From: Chryseobacterium sp. PMSZPI
Lineage (GTDB): Bacteria > Bacteroidota > Bacteroidia > Flavobacteriales > Weeksellaceae
Length of the DNA stretch: 64,000 nt
Reading direction: 5' to 3'
NCBI RefSeq assembly: GCF_002835665.1
Contig: NZ_PIZV01000060.1
Coordinates: 22,675 to 86,674, forward strand
Part shown: positions 1 through 9,090 of the stretch, piece after piece
Position numbering within the stretch: position 1 is the first letter of the stretch
Layout of the letters: each line of letters begins with the position of its first letter
The notes under the pieces: model-generated
The model's input: the letters and a program-made list of their open reading frames with translations, nothing else
The model's database searches: none
Told to the model about the DNA's origin: nothing
Made by a program: the position numbers and the translations under genes

Positions 1-1
1 A

Positions 2-832
2 GTTGGGATTGGTTTATTAAATCCACAAGGGGCTTTACATATAGATGGTGCTAAAGATAATGCAGCAACCGGGACGCCGACAGCAGCACAAGTTGCGAAT
101 GATATCATTATTAATAAAACAACAGGTTTCATTGGAGCAGGAGTACTTAATCCCCAGGTTAAACTCGATATGAGATCTGCAGGAGCAGAAAATGCTTTAG
201 GGCTTAGTACAACTACGATGACTGCTGTAGATGCCGGTGCAGGAGCGGTGAGGTATGATGTAGCTAATATTCCTACAGGTCCCAAAATTGAAGTTTCAGA
301 TGGAACAGTTTGGCATAAAGCCTATATTGCCCCTCAAAAAGCAGTGGTAGTTGCCCGAAAAATAACCAGTCAATCCATAACACAAAACACAGCTACCAAT
401 ATCAACAACTGGAATATGGTACGGGATATGAGTAATAGTTTTGATGCCACGTCTGGTGTTTTTACGGCTCCTCGCGATGGTACGTATACCTTTCTATTGA
501 CCTTTAATTTTAATGGAGCTGTAATCAATGACGGATCCAGAGTAGAATCACAATTTTACAATACTACTACGAATACCGTACTGGCATCTGTTTACAAAAC
601 GTTCGGACAATCTATGACCGGAACTGCTGACGATGCGAACTCCACACGGTCGACACAGGCAGGAGGATCAAGTACCGTAACCCTTACTCTGACCGCCGGT
701 ACACAAGTTGTAACAAGGCTTTGGCATAATCTGGTATCAAGTGGCTCTGTGGCACTCAGGGTGACTACTAACCCTGCAGATCCCACAAATCCTGATGATG
801 GATTTAACAATTTAACCATTATAGAACATTAA
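2..832 (+). CDS. Secreted C1q-like surface protein, first of three tandem paralogues (5' end outside window)
   Basis: The reading frame is open from base 2, so the start and signal peptide lie upstream of the window. The visible 276 codons begin with VGIGLLNPQGALHIDGAKD, the block that follows the signal peptide in the next two genes. A second NPQVKLDMRS block comes next, then SDGTVW. The C-terminal half holds FDATSGVFTAPRDGTY, which resembles the core of the C1q/TNF-like jelly-roll (F-x-P-x-x-G-x-F-x-x-P-x-x-G-x-Y), and the protein ends NNLTIIEH. Only 6 bp separate its stop from the next gene, so the three are probably one transcript. Exported location and C1q-like fold are inferred from pattern; the function is unknown. 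Confidence 0.8.
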   Translation, partial: VGIGLLNPQGALHIDGAKDNAATGTPTAAQVANDIIINKTTGFIGAGVLNPQVKLDMRSAGAENALGLSTTTMTAVDAGAGAVRYDVANIPTGPKIEVSDGTVWHKAYIAPQKAVVVARKITSQSITQNTATNINNWNMVRDMSNSFDATSGVFTAPRDGTYTFLLTFNFNGAVINDGSRVESQFYNTTTNTVLASVYKTFGQSMTGTADDANSTRSTQAGGSSTVTLTLTAGTQVVTRLWHNLVSSGSVALRVTTNPADPTNPDDGFNNLTIIEH

Positions 833-838
833 AAATAG

Positions 839-1693
839 ATGATTATGAAATTGAAAATTAGTTTCGTTTACCGGTTAATAGCTTGTATTCTATTTTTTTC
901 TTCAGGTATAATAGCCGCTCAGGTTGGTTTTTTTACTAATAAGCCCCTGAAACCATTGCAAATTGATGCTGCCAAAGATAATGGAGCTACTCCCGATGCA
1001 TTAAAGTTATCTAATGATGTAGTTGTAGACTCAATTGGAAATCTGGGGGTTGGGGTTTTAAATCCTATCACAAAAGTGGATCTTCGCTCTTCAGATAATA
1101 AAGGACTGATTGGTTTGGGAGCCGGTACCCAGACACCTGTTGAAGCCGGTGGTGGCGCAATACGCTATAATGCAAATGGCTATTTGGAATATTCTGATGG
1201 TGAACAATGGATTGCTTTGCCCCTTACCGCCCCTACCAAAGCCCTTGTAAATGCCAGTAAAAGTACTGCTCAGAGTATTGCAAGCGGTTCGACGGTCTAT
1301 ATATCAGATTGGATTGAAACGGTAGATCTGGGAACAACAGCCAACGGTGATTTTAATCCTTCTACCGGAGTATTTACTGCACCTCGTGATGGTTTTTATC
1401 TGGTTTCTTTCAACATTACTTTAGCCAACGGCGCTATCCCGAAAAATACATTTATAGAAACTGCGATAGAAAGTGACCGCAATATTGAGAATATTCAGAC
1501 TTATAAAACGGTCAATTCTTATCCTGCATTTCAGGCTGGGGTAGTGAGTAATTTTATAAGTGGAAATTGCAATGCGATTTTTAATCTTAAAGCAGGAAAT
1601 ACAATTAAATTTAGTGTAAAACACAATATAGGTTCTGCAAGAAACACCCTGAATGACGGAAAATTTAATAACCTTAGTATTAGTGAATTATAA
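839..1693 (+). CDS. Secreted C1q-like surface protein, second tandem paralogue
   Basis: A 284-residue protein with a signal peptide (positive start, then about 18 hydrophobic residues ending SSGIIAAQ). An ATG two codons in (845, MKLKISF) is an equally good start. After the signal comes VGFFTNKPLKPLQIDAAKDN, then the block VGVLNPITKVDLRSSDNKG, EYSDGEQW, and near residue 180 FNPSTGVFTAPRDGFY, the C1q-like signature. It ends FNNLSISEL, matching NNLTIIEH and NSLTIVEQ of its neighbours. Colinear similarity along the whole length shows recent tandem duplication. No catalytic motif is visible. It is probably a secreted or surface structural or binding protein. C1q-like is a pattern call made without a profile search. 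Confidence 0.8.
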   Translation: MIMKLKISFVYRLIACILFFSSGIIAAQVGFFTNKPLKPLQIDAAKDNGATPDALKLSNDVVVDSIGNLGVGVLNPITKVDLRSSDNKGLIGLGAGTQTPVEAGGGAIRYNANGYLEYSDGEQWIALPLTAPTKALVNASKSTAQSIASGSTVYISDWIETVDLGTTANGDFNPSTGVFTAPRDGFYLVSFNITLANGAIPKNTFIETAIESDRNIENIQTYKTVNSYPAFQAGVVSNFISGNCNAIFNLKAGNTIKFSVKHNIGSARNTLNDGKFNNLSISEL

Positions 1694-1703
1694 AAAAATA
1701 ATA

Positions 1704-2609
1704 ATGAAACAATACAATATAATAAAGAACCTGGGAGCTGCTTTTGTTTCTCTTCTTTTCGGGACTCAGGTTAGTGCCCAAATTGGAATTGGAGTCGATA
1801 ATCCAACAAATCCTGTTGAAGTTAAAACTGATGCCGGTAAAGTGATAATCGATAAATCCGGTAAGATAGGAGTGTTGGTTGCTAATCCGAAAGTAGCAAT
1901 AGATCTACGCAGCGGAACTAATGGAACGGTTGCAATAGGGAATACGAATAAAACGGCTGTACAGGCCGGTGCCGGAGCTCTACGTTATGTTGCGAGCCCA
2001 GCCATTGGAGTAAAAGGATATTTGGAGTTTTCTGATGGAACAAATTGGGTGAGTTTTTTTCCGAAGGGTAAGCCTCGTATTGTTGTTATGGCGAATAAAG
2101 TGACTCAAGATACTTATTTGTTTGAAAGTGGAAATTCTTCAGAAATTGGAACTAAATCCGGAATTGTACAAAGGCGATCATCTTATTTAACCAATTGGAC
2201 GGAAAAACTAGATTCCGATTCTGGCGTTCCTACCAATAATTTTGATCCGTCTACGGGAGAGTTTATTGCTCCCAGAACCGGAGTATATTTTGCAACCTTT
2301 ACTTTTGCATTACAATCAAGCCAGGTAAATACCGGAGGAAATAACCAGACAGAAGCGATATGGGAAGTGAGAAACCCTGCCGGAACAATTACTCAAAGGG
2401 TAAAAACAAATAACGGATATGCTTCTGATACCGGAGCAAGTCCTAATGCTGTACCTGTAGGCTCTGCCTGTACTGTAAGTGTTTATTTGAATAAAGGAGA
2501 TAAATTAAGACCATTCACCTGGATTACGGTAGCATTTGATGGGACGGTAAGTCAGTTTGATGTTTCAGGGAGCGGAGTTTATAATTCATTGACGATTGTG
2601 GAACAGTAA
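1704..2609 (+). CDS. Secreted C1q-like surface protein, third tandem paralogue
   Basis: The open frame reaches back to 1653, but that would overlap the upstream gene and lacks a leader. ATG 1704 gives MKQYNIIKNLGAAFVSLLFG..VSAQ, a clean signal peptide, just after the upstream stop at 1693, so 1704 is preferred (301 aa). Following blocks are IGIGVDNPTNPVEVKTD, GVLVANPKVAIDLRSG, EFSDGTNW and the C1q-like FDPSTGEFIAPRTGVY, ending NSLTIVEQ. It is longer between these blocks than the two upstream copies. It is the last gene before a strong terminator at 2662-2693, so the tandem set forms one transcription unit. Function unknown; exported. Confidence 0.8.
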   Translation: MKQYNIIKNLGAAFVSLLFGTQVSAQIGIGVDNPTNPVEVKTDAGKVIIDKSGKIGVLVANPKVAIDLRSGTNGTVAIGNTNKTAVQAGAGALRYVASPAIGVKGYLEFSDGTNWVSFFPKGKPRIVVMANKVTQDTYLFESGNSSEIGTKSGIVQRRSSYLTNWTEKLDSDSGVPTNNFDPSTGEFIAPRTGVYFATFTFALQSSQVNTGGNNQTEAIWEVRNPAGTITQRVKTNNGYASDTGASPNAVPVGSACTVSVYLNKGDKLRPFTWITVAFDGTVSQFDVSGSGVYNSLTIVEQ

Positions 2610-2661
2610 AAAGAATTTAATCTTTAAGTATATATCATTTTTTGTATAAAATGTAAAAGCC

Positions 2662-2693
2662 ATCGGCTGGAAATATTTCCAGCCGATTTTTTG
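2662..2693 (+). terminator. Rho-independent terminator of the C1q-like gene set
   Basis: A perfect inverted repeat has arms 2662-2673 (ATCGGCTGGAAA) and 2676-2687, followed by a T-rich run. It lies 50 bp after the last stop of the tandem gene set. Confidence 0.9.
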
Positions 2694-3007
2694 TGTTTTG
2701 TTTGGAGTGAGTATAATGTGAAATTATTGTATTTAATTGAATTTTAATTTGTTAATGCCGGTTTCCTAGACTTGAATTTTGAGATATATTGAATTGTTGT
2801 TCTAGTCTATTTTATCGGTATGTAACGAAATCAATCTTAGAAGCAATGATTACTCAGGAAAAATGAAATGAACCATGAAATGGATGTTGCAATACTTAAT
2901 AAATTTGCTATATTGTTAGTCTGAAGTGTAAAGTATAAATAATACATATTAGGTGTATTTCAGAAAGCACCTCTTATAAAAACTATAAACCAAAACAAAG
3001 TAAAAAC
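2694..3007. other. Intergenic AT-rich spacer with a possible promoter
   Basis: No gene is seen in these 314 bp. TAAATTTG at 2900-2907 matches the Bacteroidota -7 element TAnnTTTG and could drive the hydrolase gene 100 bp downstream, but no TTG is found at the usual upstream distance. Nothing else stands out. Confidence 0.5.
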
Positions 3008-4102
3008 ATGCGAATTGTGAAAAAAAATATCATTCTGTTGCTTTCTTTCATGGTGTATCTACCAACAAAAGCGCAAACAAACGCTTCCTCAGATTCTATA
3101 GCACAACGGAATTTATTTCAAAGTTTACAACCCGAATTTGAAAAATACGAAAAACAACACGGAAATTATATTCAGACCAATAATGTTAACATGCATTATT
3201 TGGAGTGGGGAGATAAAAAGAATCCAACATTGGTTTGGATTCCCGGAACGTATAGCAATGGGTATGAATTATATGAAATTATAGACCAATTGGTAAAAAT
3301 GAACCTGCACGTTATTGCCATTGATTATTACGGACACGGATTTACCCCAATTTCTAAAAAAGATCTTTCCATTTATCATGTTGCGGATGATATCAAATTC
3401 CTTTTAGATACAAAGAAAATCAAAAAAGCAATAATTGGAGGCTGGTCAAGAGGAGGGACTATAAGTTCAGCATTTTATAATGCTTATCCGGAAATGGTTC
3501 AGGCTCTTATTTTGGAAGATGGCGGTTCTGTTGCCTGGGATTTTCAGACAAAGGCTGCCAACATTGCGAAAGATATTGAAGAAACCAAACAATATTATAC
3601 CAACAAAAAAACAATGGTTTTTGATAACGAGTTTGATGCATATTGGTGGATGTATAACAATTGGGGGATAAAAGGAAAAGAAAAAGAAAAGCTGAAAAAA
3701 GAAATTTTTACTTCTTATGCCCGGATCAAGAAAAATGCAAGCGGAAAATATGAAATAAACCCTGGAGCCGAAGAACTTACCGGTGAAAACTCTGCAGAAG
3801 AAAACATCGCCATTATTTACACTCCTTTTACTTCCAACACTGCTTTCGGTGCCTCAACACACCAATTAAATCCTAAAATTATTTATCGGAATCTGAATAA
3901 ACCTGTGCTCATTTTAGACCCTGTGAGTAAAAATGATTGGTTCGATTTTAAAGAAGAAAATGACAGGCTTACAGATGAACATAAACCTTTTATTGTTCAC
4001 AAAGTATATGAAAATACCTGGCATGGCGTAAAAGACGAACGCCCAAATGAAGTAGTGAAGGATATTAAAACATTTCTACTGAATAATAAGCTGATCAAAT
4101 GA
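3008..4102 (+). CDS. Secreted alpha/beta hydrolase
   Basis: A 364-residue protein with a signal peptide (MRIVKKNIILLLSFMVYLPTKAQT, cleavage near residue 23). The alpha/beta-hydrolase fold is shown by VIAIDYYGHGFTP (oxyanion/strand region), the nucleophile elbow GGWSRGG with Ser147, an acid region around VLILDPVSKNDW, and a C-terminal His in ENTWHG. Length and order fit a serine hydrolase of the esterase or prolyl-aminopeptidase type; the substrate cannot be read from sequence. It is probably periplasmic or membrane-attached. The next gene, an S41 peptidase, follows after 80 bp in the same direction, which suggests a shared role in breaking down peptides or esters outside the cytoplasm, but this is inference. 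Confidence 0.85.
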   Translation: MRIVKKNIILLLSFMVYLPTKAQTNASSDSIAQRNLFQSLQPEFEKYEKQHGNYIQTNNVNMHYLEWGDKKNPTLVWIPGTYSNGYELYEIIDQLVKMNLHVIAIDYYGHGFTPISKKDLSIYHVADDIKFLLDTKKIKKAIIGGWSRGGTISSAFYNAYPEMVQALILEDGGSVAWDFQTKAANIAKDIEETKQYYTNKKTMVFDNEFDAYWWMYNNWGIKGKEKEKLKKEIFTSYARIKKNASGKYEINPGAEELTGENSAEENIAIIYTPFTSNTAFGASTHQLNPKIIYRNLNKPVLILDPVSKNDWFDFKEENDRLTDEHKPFIVHKVYENTWHGVKDERPNEVVKDIKTFLLNNKLIK

Positions 4103-4112
4103 AATTTTCACT

Positions 4113-4147
4113 TCTCTCTGCGCGAAGTCTCCTGACTTTGAGCTAGG
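4113..4147 (+). repeat. Dispersed repeat family C, copy 1
   Basis: The motif CTCTCTG..GAAGTCTCCTGACTTTGAGC recurs, on the other strand, at 9180-9223 and 17748-17790, and in part at 17708-17738. It is short, non-coding and always intergenic. Confidence 0.55.
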
Positions 4148-4182
4148 TTATCCAAACAGCTGTAAAGTAAAAATATTTAAAA

Positions 4183-5613
4183 ATGAATTTTAAGATCGTA
4201 TTACCACTTTTATTATTTACTATCAATTTTGCTCCTGGGCAAAGCACAACATTAAAAAAGCCGGGGTTACTTGACAAATCACTGAAAAAGGACAGCGTTA
4301 TTGCCGAGTTTTCAGAGCTCTATCATTTAACCAATACCATTCATCCCGGGCAATTTATGTTTTGTTCAAAAAATGAATTTGATACAACATATTCCTCTTT
4401 AAAAAACTCTATAAAAACCGATCTTTCTCTTGTTGAGTATTATAAATTGACAGCCACCTTAATGGCAAAAATTAAAGACGGGCATACAGCCGTTGATAGG
4501 GGACGAATTATTGATTTACTCAATGACAGATTGATTTTTCCTTTCAGTATCTATGAGATTAAGGGCAGCTATTATCTGGATAAATCATCCCAGGAAAATA
4601 AAGAATATACAGGATTGAGAATTCTAAAAATAAATGGAAAAGAGATCCATGCTGTGGTGAATGATATTAAACAATACATTCATGTTGAAGGTAGAAATGA
4701 AACAGGATTAAATGCGCGGTTTAGTAATTTTCCCTTTTATTATTTTATTTACGATCAGACAGAAAAATTTGAAATTGAGTATGTAGACCGTAACCAGCGT
4801 AAACTGAAACGTATATTTCAAGGAATGCCATTTAAAATGTATACCGGTATTATTTCAAAAAAAATGGAACCTTTAACCACAGAGTTCAAAACGAACGATT
4901 TAGCTGTTTTAAAATTCCGTTCATTTGAAAATGGGTATAATGAGGCAGATAGAAAAATTGCAGAGAAACAATTAGACCACTTTTTTATACGACTTGACAG
5001 TTTAAAGACTAAAAACTTAATTATCGATTTACGGGATAATAGCGGCGGCTCAGCAGATATTGCTAACTATTTATTTTCATATTTATGCAGCACTCCCTAT
5101 TATTATTTTGATTATATGGGAGCAAAATATAAAAGCGTAAAAGACTGGAAGCATTACGCTCAATACCCGGACAATATTGAAGAAATAAATCTGAACGAAA
5201 CAAAACTCAAGGATGGATTAAACTGCTACACAGAAACCAACAGTACAGATTGGTGGTTTAAACTCCAACAAAACAAGCCCAATTTTTACAAAGGAAAAAT
5301 CAGCGTTCTGATCAATGGCAGTTGTTTCTCCACCACCGGACATCTGTTAGCATTGATGAGAGAGTATAAAATCGGGAAATTGTATGGAGAATATTCACAA
5401 GGAAGTAATTACAGTAATGCGGGAGGACAGGCATTTGTGTTGCCGTATTCTAAAACATTAGTTTGGATCCCTACTTTTCAGTACAGAATGAGAACTCCTC
5501 ATTTCATCAGTGATCCAAAAGGAATTAAGCCGGACGTTGAAATACAAACAGAACCAGATGACCTGAGAATAGGGTTTGACAGACCAATGGATTTTGTGAT
5601 GAAGCAAAACTAA
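4183..5613 (+). CDS. S41 family peptidase (tail-specific / tricorn-like serine protease), exported
   Basis: A 476-residue protein with an N-terminal signal (MNFKIVLPLLLFTINFAPGQS). The S41 signature appears as NLIIDLRDNSGGSADIANY and KISVLINGSCFSTTGHLL; the serine of FSTTGH near residue 382 is the likely nucleophile. IKPDVEI near the end is the usual closing motif of this family. There is no obvious PDZ domain, but residues 130-230 may form the substrate-channel domain. Family members cleave peptides in the periplasm. Strong family call; substrate unknown. Eighty bp separate it from the hydrolase gene upstream. Confidence 0.87.
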   Translation: MNFKIVLPLLLFTINFAPGQSTTLKKPGLLDKSLKKDSVIAEFSELYHLTNTIHPGQFMFCSKNEFDTTYSSLKNSIKTDLSLVEYYKLTATLMAKIKDGHTAVDRGRIIDLLNDRLIFPFSIYEIKGSYYLDKSSQENKEYTGLRILKINGKEIHAVVNDIKQYIHVEGRNETGLNARFSNFPFYYFIYDQTEKFEIEYVDRNQRKLKRIFQGMPFKMYTGIISKKMEPLTTEFKTNDLAVLKFRSFENGYNEADRKIAEKQLDHFFIRLDSLKTKNLIIDLRDNSGGSADIANYLFSYLCSTPYYYFDYMGAKYKSVKDWKHYAQYPDNIEEINLNETKLKDGLNCYTETNSTDWWFKLQQNKPNFYKGKISVLINGSCFSTTGHLLALMREYKIGKLYGEYSQGSNYSNAGGQAFVLPYSKTLVWIPTFQYRMRTPHFISDPKGIKPDVEIQTEPDDLRIGFDRPMDFVMKQN

Positions 5614-5623
5614 TTATGATGAA

Positions 5624-5864
5624 TTTTAACTACAAAAGTCATAAAAGTTTTATTTTTTTAACACTTTAGTGCACTTTAGAAAGTTTAAAGAAATACTGCA
5701 CATTTAAGTTCACATAAGATGAAAATCTTTGATTTTCAACAAAACTTTAGTGTACTTCTTATACGGAAAGTATATAACTTAAATAGCTTAAGTGTTTAAA
5801 AAATCTTTTGTGACTTTTGACTACGTCGAACCTACGATTTGTGGTTTAATAAAAAAATAAACAG
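5624..5864 (+). repeat. Dispersed MITE-like repeat family A, copy 1 (about 240 bp)
   Basis: Non-coding sequence matching 20263-20511 and 19288-19473 almost throughout: AACACTTTAGT near the left end, GAAAATC..GATTTTC in the middle, CTTTTGTGACTTTTGAC and GATTTGTGGTTTAATAAA at the right end. Its two ends are imperfect inverted copies (ACAAAAG..CTTTTGT). A degenerate inverted copy is at 14768-14925. Confidence 0.8.
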
Positions 5865-6065
5865 TATTATTATTCTGATTCCGGTTTTTTTTAATCATAA
5901 AATCCTTAAATCTAGGTAGTTTCCCGTTCGTATTTTATTTGTAAGTTAGTGTCGCAAAAAATAGGACAGTATAAAATACACCGAACAGCTTTAATAAAGG
6001 AGAATTCATACTGTTTTATTTCTCACTATTAAAAAAATATACACCAAAACCTAAAAATTATTAAT
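5865..6065. other. AT-rich leader before the OmpA-family gene
   Basis: Nothing is recognised apart from AT-rich sequence. No clear TAnnTTTG element was found. The segment 5614-5864 upstream is mostly repeat A. Confidence 0.4.
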
Positions 6066-7073
6066 ATGAAGAAGGCACTGATTATTCTGTCAATAGGCAC
6101 TTTGCTTGCTGCTTGTAACAAAAAAGCTGAACAAAAAACGGATGCTGCAAAGGATACTGTCGCCATAGAAAATCCTACAGCTATGGAAAAATCTTCGGGT
6201 GGAACTACCCAATTTGATATCAATTCCATACCGGTTTCCAGCGCTGAAGTGGGTGAATTACCCTTTTTCAGTTTTCCCAAAGGGTTGGGCTTCCAAAACA
6301 AACCGGTACAAAGAAGTTATGACCTGCTGTTTTTTCCACTTAAAGGCGTAATGACACCAATAGAAGGAAAAGTATGGAAAACCTATGTAGTCAACGAGAA
6401 AAGCAATACAGAAGAGTGGTCGTTGCCTTATTTTTTGAAAAGCTATGATGATGCGATTACAAAAGTGGGGGGTGTAAAAGTATTTGATGGTAAAGTTTCT
6501 CAGCAAGAGCTTGACAGAATAAAAGAAGAAGCCAAGTATTTTGGAGAAGAAGGCTCTATAGATTATTGGAATGAACCCGTAAAAGTGTATGTCATAAGAA
6601 GACCAAATGGCGATGATATTTATATTCAACTTTATGGAAATACGGCGACCGGAGCAATACAAATTCTACAGAAAACACCATTTGAGCAAACAATTTCAAT
6701 ATTAAAATCTGATGAAATAAAAAAAGCATTAGATGCCACAGGCAAGGCTGTATTGCATATTAATTTTGATACAGACAAAGCGAGTTTAAAACCCGATGGC
6801 AAAACAGCCGTTGATGAAATAATAAAGGTCCTGAAAACCGACAGCAATCTAAAACTTGCCATTAACGGATATACAGATAACAGCGGAAATGATGCCCATA
6901 ATGTTCAACTCTCAAAAGATCGTGCTACAGCAGTATTGAATGCTATTACTATTTCAGGTATTGATAAAACAAGACTTTCAGCAGAAGGCTTCGGCAGCAA
7001 AAATCCGATTGCAGATAATAGTTCTGAAGAAGGGAAGGCGCAAAACCGTAGAGTGGAGCTGGTAAAAAAATAA
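6066..7073 (+). CDS. OmpA-family outer-membrane lipoprotein
   Basis: A 335-residue protein. MKKALIILSIGTLLAACNKK is a lipoprotein signal with Cys17 as the lipidated residue. Residues about 20-225 are a divergent globular region. Residues 228-335 form an OmpA/MotB C-terminal peptidoglycan-binding domain: INFDTDKASLKPDGK, INGYTDNSGNDAHNVQLS, LSKDRATAVLNAI, SAEGFGSKNPIADN and QNRRVEL. It should anchor the outer membrane to the cell wall. A strong terminator follows at 7117. The last 28 or so codons are duplicated as a non-coding relic at 9091-9175. There is no TSP3 linker, unlike classical OmpA. Confidence 0.9.
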   Translation: MKKALIILSIGTLLAACNKKAEQKTDAAKDTVAIENPTAMEKSSGGTTQFDINSIPVSSAEVGELPFFSFPKGLGFQNKPVQRSYDLLFFPLKGVMTPIEGKVWKTYVVNEKSNTEEWSLPYFLKSYDDAITKVGGVKVFDGKVSQQELDRIKEEAKYFGEEGSIDYWNEPVKVYVIRRPNGDDIYIQLYGNTATGAIQILQKTPFEQTISILKSDEIKKALDATGKAVLHINFDTDKASLKPDGKTAVDEIIKVLKTDSNLKLAINGYTDNSGNDAHNVQLSKDRATAVLNAITISGIDKTRLSAEGFGSKNPIADNSSEEGKAQNRRVELVKK

Positions 7074-7116
7074 TGAAACCCTTATAAGAATATAGGATTA
7101 GATATTCTTTTGCTTA

Positions 7117-7150
7117 AAACAAATCTCAACGAAAGTTGGGATTTGTTTCA
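7117..7150 (+). terminator. Terminator of the OmpA-family gene
   Basis: Arms 7117-7130 and 7135-7148 (14 bp with one G-U pair) close a GAAA tetraloop. The arm sequence itself ends in T-rich DNA. Confidence 0.85.
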
Positions 7151-7374
7151 TTTTAAATTCTGCTGTACAAAGACTCTTCAAATTGTTTTTTTTTAAATTT
7201 ATAACTATTTTATATAAAGCGGATTCTATAGTCTGTATTTATGTTTTTAATAAAATATTTGTTTTGTAATGATTAATAATTTATGAATTTTAATAAAATT
7301 TAAATTTAATTCACGTATAATTGATTATTATTATGTAATTTTAGTTGTATAAATCAACGGACTAATAATCAAAT

Positions 7375-7509
7375 ATGAAAATTTATTTATTAATTTCTTC
7401 AGGAGGCCCTGCTTTAAACACTAGCTTAATAAGCGCTATACGAATTCTGTTAGCGCGTATTGGGCAAATTCCAACAGTTCATCCCAAAAAGAAAAACCTC
7501 ATTATATAA
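7375..7509 (+). CDS. Possible 44-residue peptide upstream of the T9SS cargo gene
   Basis: ATG at 7375 opens a frame of 44 codons (MKIYLLISSGGPALNTSLIS..) ending at TAA 7507-7509, in a 490-bp gap. The start is hydrophobic with a basic end (HPKKKN). It is not recognised as any family. There is no clear ribosome-binding site or -7 element, and the rest of the gap is plain AT-rich DNA. It could be a chance frame or a decayed gene; kept only as a candidate. Confidence 0.2.
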   Translation: MKIYLLISSGGPALNTSLISAIRILLARIGQIPTVHPKKKNLII

Positions 7510-7563
7510 ATAGAGGTTCTTTTGCTTATAGAAACACAAACACACAACCTAAATATTAATTAT

Positions 7564-9012
7564 ATGAAAAATTTATTTTTCTGTGGCATCACTATGCCCA
7601 AAGTAGTACTGTCTACATCATTACTTGTTACAAACATTTTGTGCTATGCACAGCTTGAAAAAACCTATGCAACCAGCCAAACTAACCAGGTTTATGGAGT
7701 CTGTGTACTTTGCTCTGTTCAGAACCCCCAAAAAGCAGTAGGTTCTAATGAAACCGACTATGCTACTATTAATCTCCCTGTAGGTCTTGATGCTAGTATT
7801 GAACAGGAATTTACATTTCCTTTGGCTCCTGCATACCGTAAAATTTCTATTGGTATTGGTACTGCTAATACTCCTACAAAACAACAACTCCAAAGAGAAA
7901 TTTACGTTGAAACTTTTAATAATAATGTATCTAATGGTGATAGAAGAAGAGTGGTTGACAACATGTATAAGGCAACAACAAACAATAAAAGAGGAACTAT
8001 TGAATTTGTTGCTGAAAAACAATTTGATAAAGTAATAGTTTCCATAAACAGTGGATCAGTGGGAATCAATCTGGCTGAAGAGCTAAGGATTTATTATGTC
8101 CATCATCTGCCAACACAATTTACTGCTTGCGGGAATCCTCCTGTGGATCCATATGTTTATTATCCGATGGATGGAGATCTCAATGATAAAATAAGAGGAA
8201 AATATCTTTCATCTTCTGGTCATCTATTTTCAGACGGAAAATGTGGAGAGTCCATTGAAGACGTATTAGGAGGGACGGGGCTTGCGACTGTTGCTGTAGA
8301 TAAAGCAACTTTGCTAAGCACTGGTGCAACCATTTCATTTTGGGGAAAAATAAAGACAGTCAATCCGGGGCTTGTATCCTATATACGAGTATTTGATATT
8401 CAAAACATGGAATTTATGATTGCTACCGATAATACCTATTTATTTCAAAATTTCACCCCTGAAGCCCCCGAAAACATCAATTTTGGTCTTAACCCTGATG
8501 AGTTTGCTCATTATTTATTAACGTTTTCTCCAAATGGAGATAACTCAACACTTACTTTAACATTGTATATAAATGGAGAGAGACAAGGGGAAATACAAAA
8601 TTGGGACACTCCTAAAGATGATAATTTTATACAGTTCCATTTAGGGAAATCAAGTATTGATGAGCTAATCATTTATAATAGAGAATTGACCGATGAAGAA
8701 ATTCAATCATTTGCAAACCTTTATAATAGACCATCAAACCTTATAGCTTCTAAAGCTCAAAGAGCACCAGCCAGCGAAATATTTACCCTATCTCCAAACC
8801 CTACTACAGGGCAAATTACGTTGAATGGAGATATTCAGTTTGCAGATGCTGAGATTTTCGTTACCAATACTTTTGGAAAAAAAGTATATAGTTCAAAATT
8901 CCAATCTAAAACTTTTGAGCTCCCTGCCACATTGCCGGCAGGTATTTATATCCTTAATCTTAAAACAAAAGAAGGTAAAATATATTCTCAGAAAGTGATG
9001 CTGAGAAGGTAA
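7564..9012 (+). CDS. LamG-like domain protein with type IX secretion (type A) sorting domain
   Basis: The frame opens at 7522, but ATG 7564 gives the natural leader (MKNLFFCGITMPKVVLS..CYAQ), leaving 482 residues. Residues about 200-395 look like a concanavalin/LamG jelly-roll: YYPMDGDLNDKIRGKY, ATISFWGKIKT, LTLTLYINGERQGEI, SIDELIIYNRELTDEEI. The last 75 residues are a T9SS type A domain: FTLSPNPTTGQITLNG, VTNTFGKKVYSS, LPAGIYILNLKTKEGK, ending KVMLRR. The protein should cross the outer membrane by the type IX system and be attached or released. The ligand is unknown; LamG domains usually bind glycans or proteins. Confidence 0.85.
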   Translation: MKNLFFCGITMPKVVLSTSLLVTNILCYAQLEKTYATSQTNQVYGVCVLCSVQNPQKAVGSNETDYATINLPVGLDASIEQEFTFPLAPAYRKISIGIGTANTPTKQQLQREIYVETFNNNVSNGDRRRVVDNMYKATTNNKRGTIEFVAEKQFDKVIVSINSGSVGINLAEELRIYYVHHLPTQFTACGNPPVDPYVYYPMDGDLNDKIRGKYLSSSGHLFSDGKCGESIEDVLGGTGLATVAVDKATLLSTGATISFWGKIKTVNPGLVSYIRVFDIQNMEFMIATDNTYLFQNFTPEAPENINFGLNPDEFAHYLLTFSPNGDNSTLTLTLYINGERQGEIQNWDTPKDDNFIQFHLGKSSIDELIIYNRELTDEEIQSFANLYNRPSNLIASKAQRAPASEIFTLSPNPTTGQITLNGDIQFADAEIFVTNTFGKKVYSSKFQSKTFELPATLPAGIYILNLKTKEGKIYSQKVMLRR

Positions 9013-9042
9013 AAACTATTTTCAATAGCTATACCATAAATA

Positions 9043-9078
9043 AGGCAGGTTATGAGATAAAATAACCTGCCTGTTTTT
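9043..9078 (+). terminator. Terminator of the T9SS cargo gene
   Basis: Arms 9043-9053 and 9062-9072 (AGGCAGGTTAT and its complement) are followed by GTTTTTTA. Confidence 0.88.
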
Positions 9079-9090
9079 TAGATGTTTTAA

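Noticed and set aside
6258..6662. 134-codon minus-strand frame opposite the OmpA-family gene
   Set aside because: Shadow of a clear coding frame; its translation has no family features.
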